NCBI RefSeq assembly: GCF_900100955.1
Contig: NZ_FNCC01000008.1
Span: 186,001 to 250,000, forward strand
Direction: 5' to 3'
DNA length: 64,000 nucleotides
From: Lentzea fradiae
GTDB lineage: Bacteria; Actinomycetota; Actinomycetes; Mycobacteriales; Pseudonocardiaceae
The translations under genes and the position numbers were made by a program. Numbering within the stretch: position 1 is the stretch's first letter; every line of letters begins with the position of its first letter. Shown here piece after piece: positions 9,735-17,422 of the stretch. The notes under the pieces were generated by a model. That model was not told the origin of the DNA and did not search any database. It saw nothing but the letters and a program-made list of their open reading frames with translations.

Positions 9735-11122
9735 ACGTCCGCGGCCAGCGCCACCAGTTCGTCGAACCCGGCGCGGATGCCGTCGGCGAGCAGCTGCACG
9801 TCCGGCACGCCGTCGAAGTCGGCGTTGATGCCGAACGTGAACCGGTCGAGGTAGGAGAAGATGCCGACCGTGACGCGCATCGTGGACGCGATCGGCACGT
9901 ACGGGAACATCTCCACGAGCGGCCTGCCGAGCATGTAGAGCGGGATGCGCGGGCCGGGGACGTTCGTGGTGACGGTCTGCAGGACCTGCTGCGGGAACCG
10001 CATCGCGGTCCGCGAGCCCAGCGCCATCAGGGTGGGCGCGGCGAAGTTCGACAGGTTCGTGATCACGTCGGCACCGGCGGCCTGGCGCGAGCTCTTCAGG
10101 TCGTCCATCTGCTCGCGGATCGACGCGAGGCGCCGGGCCGGGTCCGCCTCGCCGACGGGCAGGTTGACCAGCACGGCGCTGACGCGGTTGTTCAGCTCGT
10201 TGTGCTGGTCTGCCTTGCGCATCGACACGGGCACCATCGTGCGCACGACCATGCCGTCGGTCAGCTCGCCGCGTTTGTCCAGCAGGTCGCGGAAACCGCG
10301 CGTGATCGCGGTGAGGATGACGTCGTTGACGGTGCCGCCGGCCGCGGTGCGGATCTGCTTGATCTCCGCCAGGTTCGCCCGCGCCCACACCCAGCGGCGG
10401 TGCGGTCCGATGGGACCGTTCAGCGACGTGGCCGAGCGCGTGGTGAGCCGCTTCGCGGTGCCGGGCAGGGAGCTGAGCACGGACTTGCCGAAGTCGGCGA
10501 TCTCGCTGAGGGAACGGAGGTTCCGCGCGAACGCGGGCAGCGCGGCGAGGTGCTGCACGGGCGTCACGACGGCGTCGCGCACCCCGTCGACGACGAGGTC
10601 GAACGTCGACGGCTGCGGTGCGGGCTTCCACTCGGCGGGTTCCGGGAGAACGCTTTCCTTCTGGAAGTCCAGCATCAGCTGGAGCATGTCCGAACCGGAC
10701 ACCCCGTCGATCATGCAGTGGTGGACCTTGGAGATGACGGCCCAGCGGCCTCCCTCCAGGCCCTCGACGAGCCAGGCTTCCCACAGCGGCTTCGAGTCGT
10801 CGAGCTTCTGCGCGAAGATGCGGCCCGCGAGGTTGCGCAGCTGGTCCTCGCCGCCCGGTGACGGCACGGCGGTGTGCCGCACGTGGTACAGCACGTTGAA
10901 GTGGTCGTCGTCGACCCAGACCGGGCGGCCCACGTGGAACGGCAGCGCCTTCACCTTCTGGCGGTAGCGCGGCACCTGGTCCATGCGCGCCAGGAAGAGG
11001 CGGATCACATCGCCGTAGGACGGGACCGGCCCGTCGAACACGAGAACGGACCCGACGTGCATGGGCACGTTCTCGTCCTCGATGAAGTAGAAGCCTGCGT
11101 CGAGTGAGCTCATCCGATCCAC
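9731..11122 (-). CDS. Wax ester synthase/diacylglycerol acyltransferase (WS/DGAT)
   Basis: The roughly 463-residue protein starts VDRMSSLDAGFYFIED, matching the conserved opening of the actinobacterial WS/DGAT family. It carries the catalytic HHxxxDG motif as KVHHCMIDGVSG. Further family elements are NDVILTAITRGF and the C-terminal NVPGPRIPLYMLG. It esterifies acyl-CoA with diacylglycerol or long-chain alcohols to make storage neutral lipid. The GTG at 11122 gives the family-like N-terminus; ATG 11113 is possible. It is convergent with the alpha/beta hydrolase, the two stops sharing CTAG. Confidence 0.93.
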   Translation of the reverse strand: MDRMSSLDAGFYFIEDENVPMHVGSVLVFDGPVPSYGDVIRLFLARMDQVPRYRQKVKALPFHVGRPVWVDDDHFNVLYHVRHTAVPSPGGEDQLRNLAGRIFAQKLDDSKPLWEAWLVEGLEGGRWAVISKVHHCMIDGVSGSDMLQLMLDFQKESVLPEPAEWKPAPQPSTFDLVVDGVRDAVVTPVQHLAALPAFARNLRSLSEIADFGKSVLSSLPGTAKRLTTRSATSLNGPIGPHRRWVWARANLAEIKQIRTAAGGTVNDVILTAITRGFRDLLDKRGELTDGMVVRTMVPVSMRKADQHNELNNRVSAVLVNLPVGEADPARRLASIREQMDDLKSSRQAAGADVITNLSNFAAPTLMALGSRTAMRFPQQVLQTVTTNVPGPRIPLYMLGRPLVEMFPYVPIASTMRVTVGIFSYLDRFTFGINADFDGVPDVQLLADGIRAGFDELVALAADV

Positions 11123-11334
11123 TTGGGAAACAGTAGAGCGTGTTTCCGTCTCAATCGACGTCCGAGCAGGTGAGAGGCAGTGCACACCGGCGTGGTTGCG
11201 GGCGGGTTACGAGCTCGTGGCGAATCGAGACTCGAAAGTGCTGGCGAAAAGATCGCTTCCGAAACATCATGGAATCACCGGGCGACGCGGCCCGGGGCGC
11301 CGGCTCGGGGTTGTCGACGTGTGGGGAGGCTCGT

Positions 11335-12156
11335 ATGTCCGCCGTACCTTCGGACGAAAGCTTCGACGGAGCTGCCGCTTCATCCCTGCACCTGGTCAGA
11401 GGCAGAAGCGCTCCCGGCCTGTTCTGGTACCTCACCGAACCCACCCGCTGCGCGCTCGACGTCGGCGAGTTCGTCGCCACCAGGTCGATGCTGCGCGGCG
11501 CGCCCTCCGGTGACGGCCATCCGGTGCTGGTGTTCCCCGGTCTCGGTGCCGCCGACTCGTCGACGCTCATGCTGCGCCGGTTCCTGTCCGGGCTGGGCTA
11601 CGAGGTCCACCGCTGGGGTCTCGGCACGAACATCGGCCCGACGCGCAAGGCCGTCGACGGCATGCACGCGCTGGTGAAGAAGGTCTCCGACGCGCACGGC
11701 GGGCCGGTGTCCATCGTGGGCTGGTCGCTCGGCGGGATCTTCGCGCGCGAGATGGCGCGCGACCACCCGCACCGGGTGCGTCAGGTGATCACGCTCGGGT
11801 CGCCGTACAACATGAGCGATCCCGTGCAGTCACGGGCGATGCCCGCGTTCGCGTTGCTGTCCCGCCTGCACATCCCGCGCGAGGAGTTCCCGCCGCCGGA
11901 GGAGATGAGGCCGCCGATCCCGGTGCCCGCCACGTCGATCTACTCCAAGACCGACGGCATCGTGTCGTGGGAGTCGTGCGTCGAGGAACCGGGGCCGCAC
12001 CGCGAGAGCGTCCAGGTGTCGTCGTCGCACCTCGGCTACGGCTTCAACGCCTCCGTGCTGTGGGTGGTGGCCGACCGGCTGGCGCAGGCGGAGGGCACGT
12101 GGGCGCCCTTCACGGCGCCGCCCGGGATGGCCCGGTACTACCCGCGGGCCGCCTAG
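11335..12156 (+). CDS. Alpha/beta hydrolase, lipase/PGAP1-like
   Basis: The 273-residue protein has HPVLVFPGLGAADSSTLMLRRFL, then VSIVGWSLGGIFAREMA with the GxSxG nucleophile elbow (GWSLGG), and a later TDGIVSWESC plus SSSHLGYGFN (likely Asp and His of the triad). This resembles triacylglycerol lipase/PGAP1-like esterases acting on lipids. The ATG at 11335 follows a good GGGGAGG ribosome site. Together with patatin, the other hydrolase and the WS/DGAT it forms a cluster of lipid-active enzymes, though they are not one operon. Confidence 0.82.
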   Translation: MSAVPSDESFDGAAASSLHLVRGRSAPGLFWYLTEPTRCALDVGEFVATRSMLRGAPSGDGHPVLVFPGLGAADSSTLMLRRFLSGLGYEVHRWGLGTNIGPTRKAVDGMHALVKKVSDAHGGPVSIVGWSLGGIFAREMARDHPHRVRQVITLGSPYNMSDPVQSRAMPAFALLSRLHIPREEFPPPEEMRPPIPVPATSIYSKTDGIVSWESCVEEPGPHRESVQVSSSHLGYGFNASVLWVVADRLAQAEGTWAPFTAPPGMARYYPRAA

Positions 12157-12932
12157 AAGGGCTTCGGGTCCGAGTAGATCACCAGGGTCTGGTCGGGCCG
12201 CTCGGCGGGGTGGAACGCGGTGTAGGCGTAGTCGACCGGCCCGGTTCCGGGGTGGCGCAACCGTTTCCGTCCCGCGAGGCGCTGTGCCCGCACCTCCTGC
12301 CGCGGCCACCAGTCGCGCACCTCCGGGCTGACCTCGTGCAGCTCGCCGACCAGCGCGGTGAACCGCTCGTCGCCCGGATGCCTGCCCGCCAGGGTGCGCA
12401 GCCGGGCGAGCAGGTGACGGGCCTCGGGTTCCCAGTCGACGACGACGCGCCGCGCCTCCTCGAAGGCGAACGTCCAGCGGGCGAGGTTCCACCCGGCGGC
12501 GTCGAGGTTCTCGAACAGGCGGGCCGCCGCGTCGTTGTGGCTGAGCACGTCGTAGGTCGCGCCGGCCACGTAGGCCGGGCTGTCGCCCAGCAGTCCCGGC
12601 ACGGCGGCGATCTCGGGGCTCACCGCCTCCGCCTCGCGGGGCGGCGCCGGGGTGTGCCCGGCGAGCAGGAGCAGGTGGTCCTCCTCGGACGGGTCGAGCC
12701 CGAGCGCGGCGGCCAGCGCGCGCAGCACCTGGCCGGACGCCCGCACGTCGCGGCCCTGTTCGAGGTAGGTGTACCAGGTGGCGCTGATCCCGGCGAGGAC
12801 GGCGAGCTCCTCGCGCCGCAGCCCCGGCGTGCGGCGGCGGGACGTGTGCGGCAACCCGGCCTCGGCGGGGGTGAGCCGCTCCCGGCGGCTGCGCAGGAAC
12901 AGCCCCAGCTCACGGCGTCGGTCAGCGGACAC
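12153..12932 (-). CDS. MmyB-like XRE-family transcriptional regulator
   Basis: The protein has an N-terminal XRE helix-turn-helix (RRRELGLFLRSRRERLTP, then RTPGLRREELAVLAGISATWYTYLEQG) followed by the MmyB ligand-binding PAS-like domain, recognised by NDAAARLFENL and RHLLARLRTLAGRHP. This family binds fatty-acid-like ligands in known structures and usually represses a divergent oxidoreductase gene. GTG 12932 is preferred because GGAGG lies just upstream; GTG 12938 sits inside that ribosome site. Its stop shares CTAG with the convergent hydrolase stop. Confidence 0.92.
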   Translation of the reverse strand: MSADRRRELGLFLRSRRERLTPAEAGLPHTSRRRTPGLRREELAVLAGISATWYTYLEQGRDVRASGQVLRALAAALGLDPSEEDHLLLLAGHTPAPPREAEAVSPEIAAVPGLLGDSPAYVAGATYDVLSHNDAAARLFENLDAAGWNLARWTFAFEEARRVVVDWEPEARHLLARLRTLAGRHPGDERFTALVGELHEVSPEVRDWWPRQEVRAQRLAGRKRLRHPGTGPVDYAYTAFHPAERPDQTLVIYSDPKPF

Positions 12933-12942
12933 GGGCACCTCC

Positions 12943-12973
12943 GGTACCAGAATAAGCTCGGTCTGGATACCAG
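12943..12973. promoter_or_regulatory. Paired TACCAG repeats between regulator and SDR
   Basis: GGTACCAG (12943-12950) and GATACCAG (12966-12973) are direct repeats whose TACCAG cores are 23 bp apart, about two helical turns. They occupy most of the space between the MmyB-like regulator and the SDR gene and are the obvious candidate operator for the regulator. Confidence 0.5.
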
Positions 12974-12998
12974 GCTGAGGCCGGTCGAGGCTGGGTGC

Positions 12999-13736
12999 AT
13001 GTCAGGAATCGACGGCAAGGTCGTGGCCATCACCGGGGCGAGCAGCGGGATCGGCGAGGAGATCGCGTTGCTGCTCGCGGAACGCGGCGCGCGGCTCGTG
13101 CTCGGCGCGCGCCGGGAGGACCGCCTCGCGGACCTGGTCACGAGGATCGGGAAGGCGGGCGGCACGGCCGTGCACGTCCGCACGGACGTGACCAGGGCGC
13201 AGGACCTGCGGGCGCTGGTGGCGCTGGCCCGCGACCGGTTCGGCGGGCTGGACGTGCTCGTCGGCAACGCCGGTCTGGGCATGGTGTCCCCGCTCGACGA
13301 CCTGCGGGTCGACGAGTGGACCGCGATGGTCGACGTCAACGTGAAGGGCGTCCTGCACGGGATCGCCGCCGCGCTGCCGGTGTTCCGGGAACAGCGGTCC
13401 GGCCACTTCGTCACCACCGCGTCCACGGCGGCGTTCACCGTCGTGCCGGCCATGGCCGTCTACGCGGGCACCAAGGTCGCCGTCAGGGCGATCTGCGAGG
13501 GCCTGCGCCAGGAAGCCGGGCCCGAGGTGCGGGTGACCACCGTGTTCCCCGGTTTCGTGCACACCGGTTTCGCGGCGGCGTCGAGCAACGACGAGGTGCG
13601 CGCACGCCTCACGGCCATGCGCGACGAGATCGCCATCCCGCCGGACGCGATCGCCCGCGCCGTGGCGTTCGCGCTGGAGCAGCCGGACGGCGTGGACGTG
13701 AACGAGATCGTCGTGCGGCCGACGGCCCAGAGCTGA
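12999..13736 (+). CDS. Short-chain dehydrogenase/reductase
   Basis: The 245-residue classical SDR has VVAITGASSGIGEEIA (TGxxxGIG cofactor motif) at residue 9, NAGLGM (NAG motif) near 88, a Ser in TTASTAAF and the catalytic YAGTK (YxxxK) near 153. It reduces or oxidises a carbonyl/alcohol using NAD(P)H; the short N-terminus followed by GARREDR suggests NADP preference. It is divergent from the MmyB-like regulator, a common actinobacterial pairing in which the regulator controls the SDR. Confidence 0.92.
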   Translation: MSGIDGKVVAITGASSGIGEEIALLLAERGARLVLGARREDRLADLVTRIGKAGGTAVHVRTDVTRAQDLRALVALARDRFGGLDVLVGNAGLGMVSPLDDLRVDEWTAMVDVNVKGVLHGIAAALPVFREQRSGHFVTTASTAAFTVVPAMAVYAGTKVAVRAICEGLRQEAGPEVRVTTVFPGFVHTGFAAASSNDEVRARLTAMRDEIAIPPDAIARAVAFALEQPDGVDVNEIVVRPTAQS

Positions 13737-13768
13737 CGGCCCAGAGCTGACGGCCCGGAGTTGACGGC
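13721..13768 (+). repeat. Tandem 14-bp repeat at the SDR 3' end
   Basis: The unit GACGGCCCAGAGCT occurs twice exactly (13721-13734, 13735-13748), once with two changes (13749-13762), then a partial GACGGC. The SDR stop codon falls at the first unit junction, so the last SDR residues (TAQS) arise from unit 1. The period is not a multiple of three. It looks like recent slippage. Confidence 0.75.
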
Positions 13769-13776
13769 AGGGGTCG

Positions 13777-13820
13777 GCGGGAGCGGGCGGGCCGGGAGAG
13801 CCGGGTCCGCCCGCTCCCGC
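13777..13820. terminator. Hairpin between convergent SDR and repeat-protein genes
   Basis: Arms of 14 bp (GCGGGAGCGGGCGG at 13777-13790 and its complement at 13807-13820) enclose a 16-nt loop. It sits between two convergent genes and is a plausible bidirectional terminator. Confidence 0.75.
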
Positions 13821-13845
13821 GGGTGGTCAGGTCAGGCCGGTCGGG

Positions 13846-15102
13846 TCAGTCCTCGTCCACCTCGCTCTGGGTGGTCGCCCACGCGTGGGCGTCGCCGCCG
13901 TCGCCACCGTCACCGGTGCTGCCGCCCGCGGTGATGCTGTGGTTGCTCGCGTCGCCGGAGTCACCGGTGGAGGTGTCGCCGGAGTCACCGGAGGAGGTGC
14001 CGGTCAGGCAGGTGGAGTGCACGCACAGGACGTGGGCGTCGTTGCCGCCCGTGTCGCCGGAGTCGCCCGAGTCACCGGTGTCACCGCTGACGGCGAGGTT
14101 GCCGCTGAGCGCGTGGCCACCGTTGCCGGAAGCGCCACCGTTGCCGCCGATCGCGGTCGCGGTCGCGGTGGAGTCGTCGTTCGTCCAGCCGTGGTGGCCG
14201 TGACCGGTCTCGGTCTCGGAGTCCGTCGCCGCCGAGGCAGCGGCGTTGCCGCCGTCGCCACCGTCGCCGGTGTCGCCGCCCGCGGTGATGCTGTGGTTGC
14301 TCGCGTCGCCGGAGTCACCGGTGGTGGTGTCGCCGGAGTGGCCCGAGTTGGTGCCGGTCAGGCAGGTGGAGTGCACGCACAGGACGTGGGCGTCGTTGTC
14401 GCCCGTGTCGCCGGAGTCGCCCGAGTCACCGGTGTCGCCGGTGACGGCGGCGTTGTAGCTGGCGGCGTGGCCGCCGTTGCCCGAAGACCCGCCGTTGCCC
14501 GCGGTGGCGGACGCCGTGGCGTCGGAGTCGCTGGAGCCGGTCCAGCCGTGCGGGGTGTCCTTGCCCTTGTCCTCGTCCTCATCGGACTCGGTCTCGGTCT
14601 CGGCGGCCGTGGTGGCCGAAGCGGCGGCGTTGCCGCCGTCGCCACCGTCACCGGTGTCGCCGCCCGCGGTGATGCTGTGGTTGCTCGCGTCGCCGGAGTC
14701 ACCGGTGGAGGTGTCGCCGGAGTCGCCCGAGTCCGTGCCGGTCAGGCACGTGGAGTGCACGCACAGGACCGTGGCGTCGTTGCCTCCGGTGTCACCGGAG
14801 TCGCCCGAGTCACCGGTGTCCCCGGTGACGGCGGTGTTCTGGCTGACGGCGTGACCGCCGTGCCCGGAGGAACCACCGTGACCTGCGACGGCGGAGGCGG
14901 CGGCGTGGTAGTCGGAGAGGTGGTGCCCGTACCCGTGGAGCCCGTGTCCGTGCCCGTGGTGCCCATGCCCGTGATGACCGTGTCCGTGGTGCCCGTGATG
15001 GTGCGGGGCGCCGATGACGGCGTTGGCGTTGGGACCGCCGGCCAGGACGAGGCCACTGGCCGCGACCACGGCCAAGAGGCCCGTTGTGACGTTCTTGCGC
15101 AT
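13846..15102 (-). CDS. Secreted His/Gly/Asp-rich triple-repeat protein of unknown function
   Basis: The 418-residue protein starts MRKNVTTGLLAVVAASG, a clear signal peptide ending near ANA (residue 28). A His-Gly segment follows (residues 33-61, alternating HGHH and HG). Then come three near-identical modules of about 98 residues (67-164, 194-291, 312-410), separated by acidic or DED/His-containing linkers. Every module holds GDTGDSGDSGDTG, then CVHSTC, then SNHSITAGG and GDGGDGG. The protein's only six cysteines are the two in each CVHSTC (114/119, 242/247, 360/365). Asp/Gly/Ser/Thr content suggests calcium or metal binding and an extended or beta-roll fold, which is inference. I recognise no named family. 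A GAAGGGA ribosome site precedes ATG 15102. Confidence 0.8.
   Translation of the reverse strand: MRKNVTTGLLAVVAASGLVLAGGPNANAVIGAPHHHGHHGHGHHGHGHHGHGHGLHGYGHHLSDYHAAASAVAGHGGSSGHGGHAVSQNTAVTGDTGDSGDSGDTGGNDATVLCVHSTCLTGTDSGDSGDTSTGDSGDASNHSITAGGDTGDGGDGGNAAASATTAAETETESDEDEDKGKDTPHGWTGSSDSDATASATAGNGGSSGNGGHAASYNAAVTGDTGDSGDSGDTGDNDAHVLCVHSTCLTGTNSGHSGDTTTGDSGDASNHSITAGGDTGDGGDGGNAAASAATDSETETGHGHHGWTNDDSTATATAIGGNGGASGNGGHALSGNLAVSGDTGDSGDSGDTGGNDAHVLCVHSTCLTGTSSGDSGDTSTGDSGDASNHSITAGGSTGDGGDGGDAHAWATTQSEVDED
13873..14904 (-). repeat. Three tandem coding modules of about 295 bp
   Basis: Modules lie at about 14611-14904, 14230-14523 and 13873-14169. The central stretch encoding HVLCVHSTCLTGT to SNHSITAGG is almost unchanged at DNA level, while linkers differ in length and charge. 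This indicates in-gene duplication kept uniform by selection or gene conversion. Confidence 0.85.
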
Positions 15103-15422
15103 GCTCTTCCCTTCACGCGAAGCGTCTACTGGGGTGCGGCCGTCCGGTTCGTCCACGTTCTGGAGCACTTCGTCGTCCAGGACGCAGGCCCCGCCTGCCG
15201 CCGCGCCGGTGTTCCGCGCAGAAAGTTCCTCCCCTCTCCCTGCGGAACAGTGGCTGCGCGGAGTCGAGTAGCCCCGCGATTGGGACCAAAACGCCGCGGA
15301 AGCGCGTCTAGCTGATCGGGCGACGACCGGTTACACCCGCGCCCAGGGCCTCTCCCACCTGTGCGGGGGAGAGGCCACCACGTAAGGGGACGCTTGATCG
15401 GATGACCGGTCACCACCCGCCG
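15103..15422. other. Non-coding stretch upstream of the repeat protein
   Basis: About 320 bp without a convincing gene. It holds the promoter/leader of the repeat-protein gene (minus strand) and, at the right end, nothing but a terminator-like hairpin downstream of the secreted-protein gene. Short open frames here lack ribosome sites and resemble no protein. Confidence 0.6.
15347..15376. terminator. Terminator hairpin GGCCTCTCCC
   Basis: Arms GGCCTCTCCC (15347-15356) and GGGAGAGGCC (15367-15376) with a 10-nt loop lie just past the stop of the minus-strand secreted-protein gene. The stem core is the same as in the palindrome at 4308-4355. Confidence 0.75.
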
Positions 15423-16340
15423 TCAGCGGAAGGCGTTGCGCGTGTAGGTCAGGCTGAAGTCGCCCTTGTTCGAGAAGTACCGGTCCACGAGCAGGGCCGG
15501 GTCGGTGGCCAGGTAGCCGCGGTAGATCGGGCCGTCGTCCTTGTCGTCCCAGCCCCACGGCGCGTGGGCGGCGTTGGCCTTGCCGTTGTCGCCGCGGAAC
15601 GTGCCGAACGACGCGAAGGTCTCGGCGTTGCCGCGCCGGGCCCACAGTCCGTCCGGTTCGAGGACGTCCACCAGGCGATAGCCGACGTTCCGGTCGTTCC
15701 CGCTCGTCGGGACCCCGCCGGTCGCCGCGGGGCGGTAGACGACGCCGTCACCGCCGGGGAACTCCTTGCCGTCCCAGCGGTACAGGCCGTGGCCCTTGGC
15801 TTCCTGCCACGTGGCCGGACGTCCGTCGACCAGCAGCAACGTGCCGTCGACGGTCTCCGCGCCGGTGCGGTACGGCGACCCCGCGGGCACGTACGAGTAG
15901 AAGTCGCTGTGCGCCACGGTGACCGCGGCTTCGAGCGTGCCGAACCCGGTGTCGCGCCGGACGGCCAGCAGCACGCCCTCCAGGTCGTTCTCGTGCGTGC
16001 GCGTCCCGAACGGGTCGGGCTGGTCGTCCCAGTCGCGCGGGTGGTAGAAGGCGTAGATGATGAACCAGTGCGTGGCCGTCTCGGCCACCGAGTAGTAGGC
16101 GGCGCCGGTGAGCTTCGCGGTCTGCGGCTGGTTCTCCCAGTTGTCGCGGGTTTTCCAGTCGCCGTCGAAGTCCACAGTGGACAGGTAGTCGGCGTCGTGG
16201 TCGGACGAGTCGGTGTCCTGGTGGTGGACGGGCGCCCAGTGGAACGCGAGGTCGTGGTCGGAGACCGCGGCGTGAGCGGGAGCGGTCAGGGACGCCGTGA
16301 AGAGAGCGACGGCCAGCAGGGAGGCGCGAATCGTTTTCAC
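15423..16340 (-). CDS. Secreted protein of unknown function (Vps62/NPP1-like motif)
   Basis: The 305-residue protein starts VKTIRASLLAVALFTASL with a signal peptide ending near AHA (about residue 24). The mature part is rich in Trp, Asp, Tyr and His. It contains YYSVAETATHWFIIYAFYHP and then HENDLEG, a motif reminiscent of Vps62/NPP1-type secreted proteins; this link is weak and from memory of the motif only. It starts 11 bp after the DUF2332 stop on the same strand and is probably co-transcribed with it. No catalytic motif can be named. Confidence 0.7.
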   Translation of the reverse strand: MKTIRASLLAVALFTASLTAPAHAAVSDHDLAFHWAPVHHQDTDSSDHDADYLSTVDFDGDWKTRDNWENQPQTAKLTGAAYYSVAETATHWFIIYAFYHPRDWDDQPDPFGTRTHENDLEGVLLAVRRDTGFGTLEAAVTVAHSDFYSYVPAGSPYRTGAETVDGTLLLVDGRPATWQEAKGHGLYRWDGKEFPGGDGVVYRPAATGGVPTSGNDRNVGYRLVDVLEPDGLWARRGNAETFASFGTFRGDNGKANAAHAPWGWDDKDDGPIYRGYLATDPALLVDRYFSNKGDFSLTYTRNAFR

Positions 16341-16351
16341 GACGCCGCACG

Positions 16352-17320
16352 TCAGCTGTGGATGGTGACCGTCAGGCGGGGGTTGGAACGAAAGTCGGGT
16401 GACTCGTAGGCAACGCGGGCGAGCGTCATGGAGCCCGCCGCCGCCGTCAGCGTCGTCTCGATCTCGTCGCGTTCGTCCTCGGACAGGTACGGCCAGAACG
16501 AGCTGTGCCAGACGACCGTGGCGACGTCCTGCTCGGCGGGCGGCACCAGGTTCTCGCGCAGCCACCGCCCGGCGGGGGCGCGGTCGACCCGCAGCCCCAC
16601 CTTCGCGGCGAGCTCGATGGCGTCGTCGAGGTCCCACCGCTGGGCGTCGTGCTCCGGCGGGATGAACGAGCGCAGGATCATCGCGTGCCGCGGGTCGGCG
16701 GGGTTACGCGGCTGCAGGTCGCAGCCGGCGCGGTGGACGATCTCCAGGTCCGGTGGCCGCGGCCCGGTCGCGGCCAGGCGCACGGGGGAGTCCTGGTCGC
16801 CCCACTCCCAGCCGAGCCCGAACCAGCGGTACCGGTCGACGATCAGGTTCAGCCCCGCGCACGCGCCCAGCTCGAGCAGGCGGACGCGCGGCGCGCCGAT
16901 CATCGTCAGCCCGCGCAGGAGGTACCCGGCCATCTTCGGCTGGTGCTGCTGCACGGTCCGGTCCAGCGCCGCGAGGACCTCGCCGGGGTTGTCGATCATG
17001 GCGGTCCGCGCCGCGAGCCACGTGAGCAGCGCCGCCGACTCGGAGTCGCCCGCCATCGCGGCGGCGTGCGCGCTGGCGAACCGCCTGCTCAGCTCGGGCG
17101 CCCGGCCCGACAGCATCAGCAGCCGCACGCCCGCGAGCGCCTGGACGCCGAACAACGGGCTGTGCACGGCGGTGTGGGAGCAGAGCAGGTCTGCCACCTC
17201 CCCGCCGCGGTCCAGCTCGCCCGCCAGCTCGGAGACGATCCGCGCGGAGACCGGCGCGGTGGTGCGCAGCCGCACGGCGAACGTGCGAAGGGTCGAAGCG
17301 CCGATACTCGCCGCTGTCAC
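16352..17320 (-). CDS. DUF2332 family protein
   Basis: The 322-residue protein begins VTAASIGASTLRTFAVRLR and has the DUF2332 hallmarks: HSPLFGVQALAGVRLLMLSG near residue 55, RLLELGACAGLNLIVDRYRW near residue 150 (a methyltransferase-like glycine loop), and a conserved C-terminal VVWHSSFWPYLSEDER. Its biochemical role is unknown; the AGLN loop suggests nucleotide or SAM binding. The GTG start follows GGGGGAGA. It precedes the secreted unknown protein by 11 bp. Confidence 0.85.
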   Translation of the reverse strand: MTAASIGASTLRTFAVRLRTTAPVSARIVSELAGELDRGGEVADLLCSHTAVHSPLFGVQALAGVRLLMLSGRAPELSRRFASAHAAAMAGDSESAALLTWLAARTAMIDNPGEVLAALDRTVQQHQPKMAGYLLRGLTMIGAPRVRLLELGACAGLNLIVDRYRWFGLGWEWGDQDSPVRLAATGPRPPDLEIVHRAGCDLQPRNPADPRHAMILRSFIPPEHDAQRWDLDDAIELAAKVGLRVDRAPAGRWLRENLVPPAEQDVATVVWHSSFWPYLSEDERDEIETTLTAAAGSMTLARVAYESPDFRSNPRLTVTIHS

Positions 17321-17422
17321 GTGATCTCCCCCTGTAGGCAACGGCACCTTACAAGCAGGTGAACTCCGTGCCACACCTTCGAGCGAACCGTTCCTGCGGG
17401 AGCCGGTCGGTATCGTGCGGCC

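Noticed and set aside
13873-14904. Regular repeats as a CRISPR array
   Set aside because: Units are about 295 bp, coding, without short repeats and unique spacers; no cas gene is nearby.
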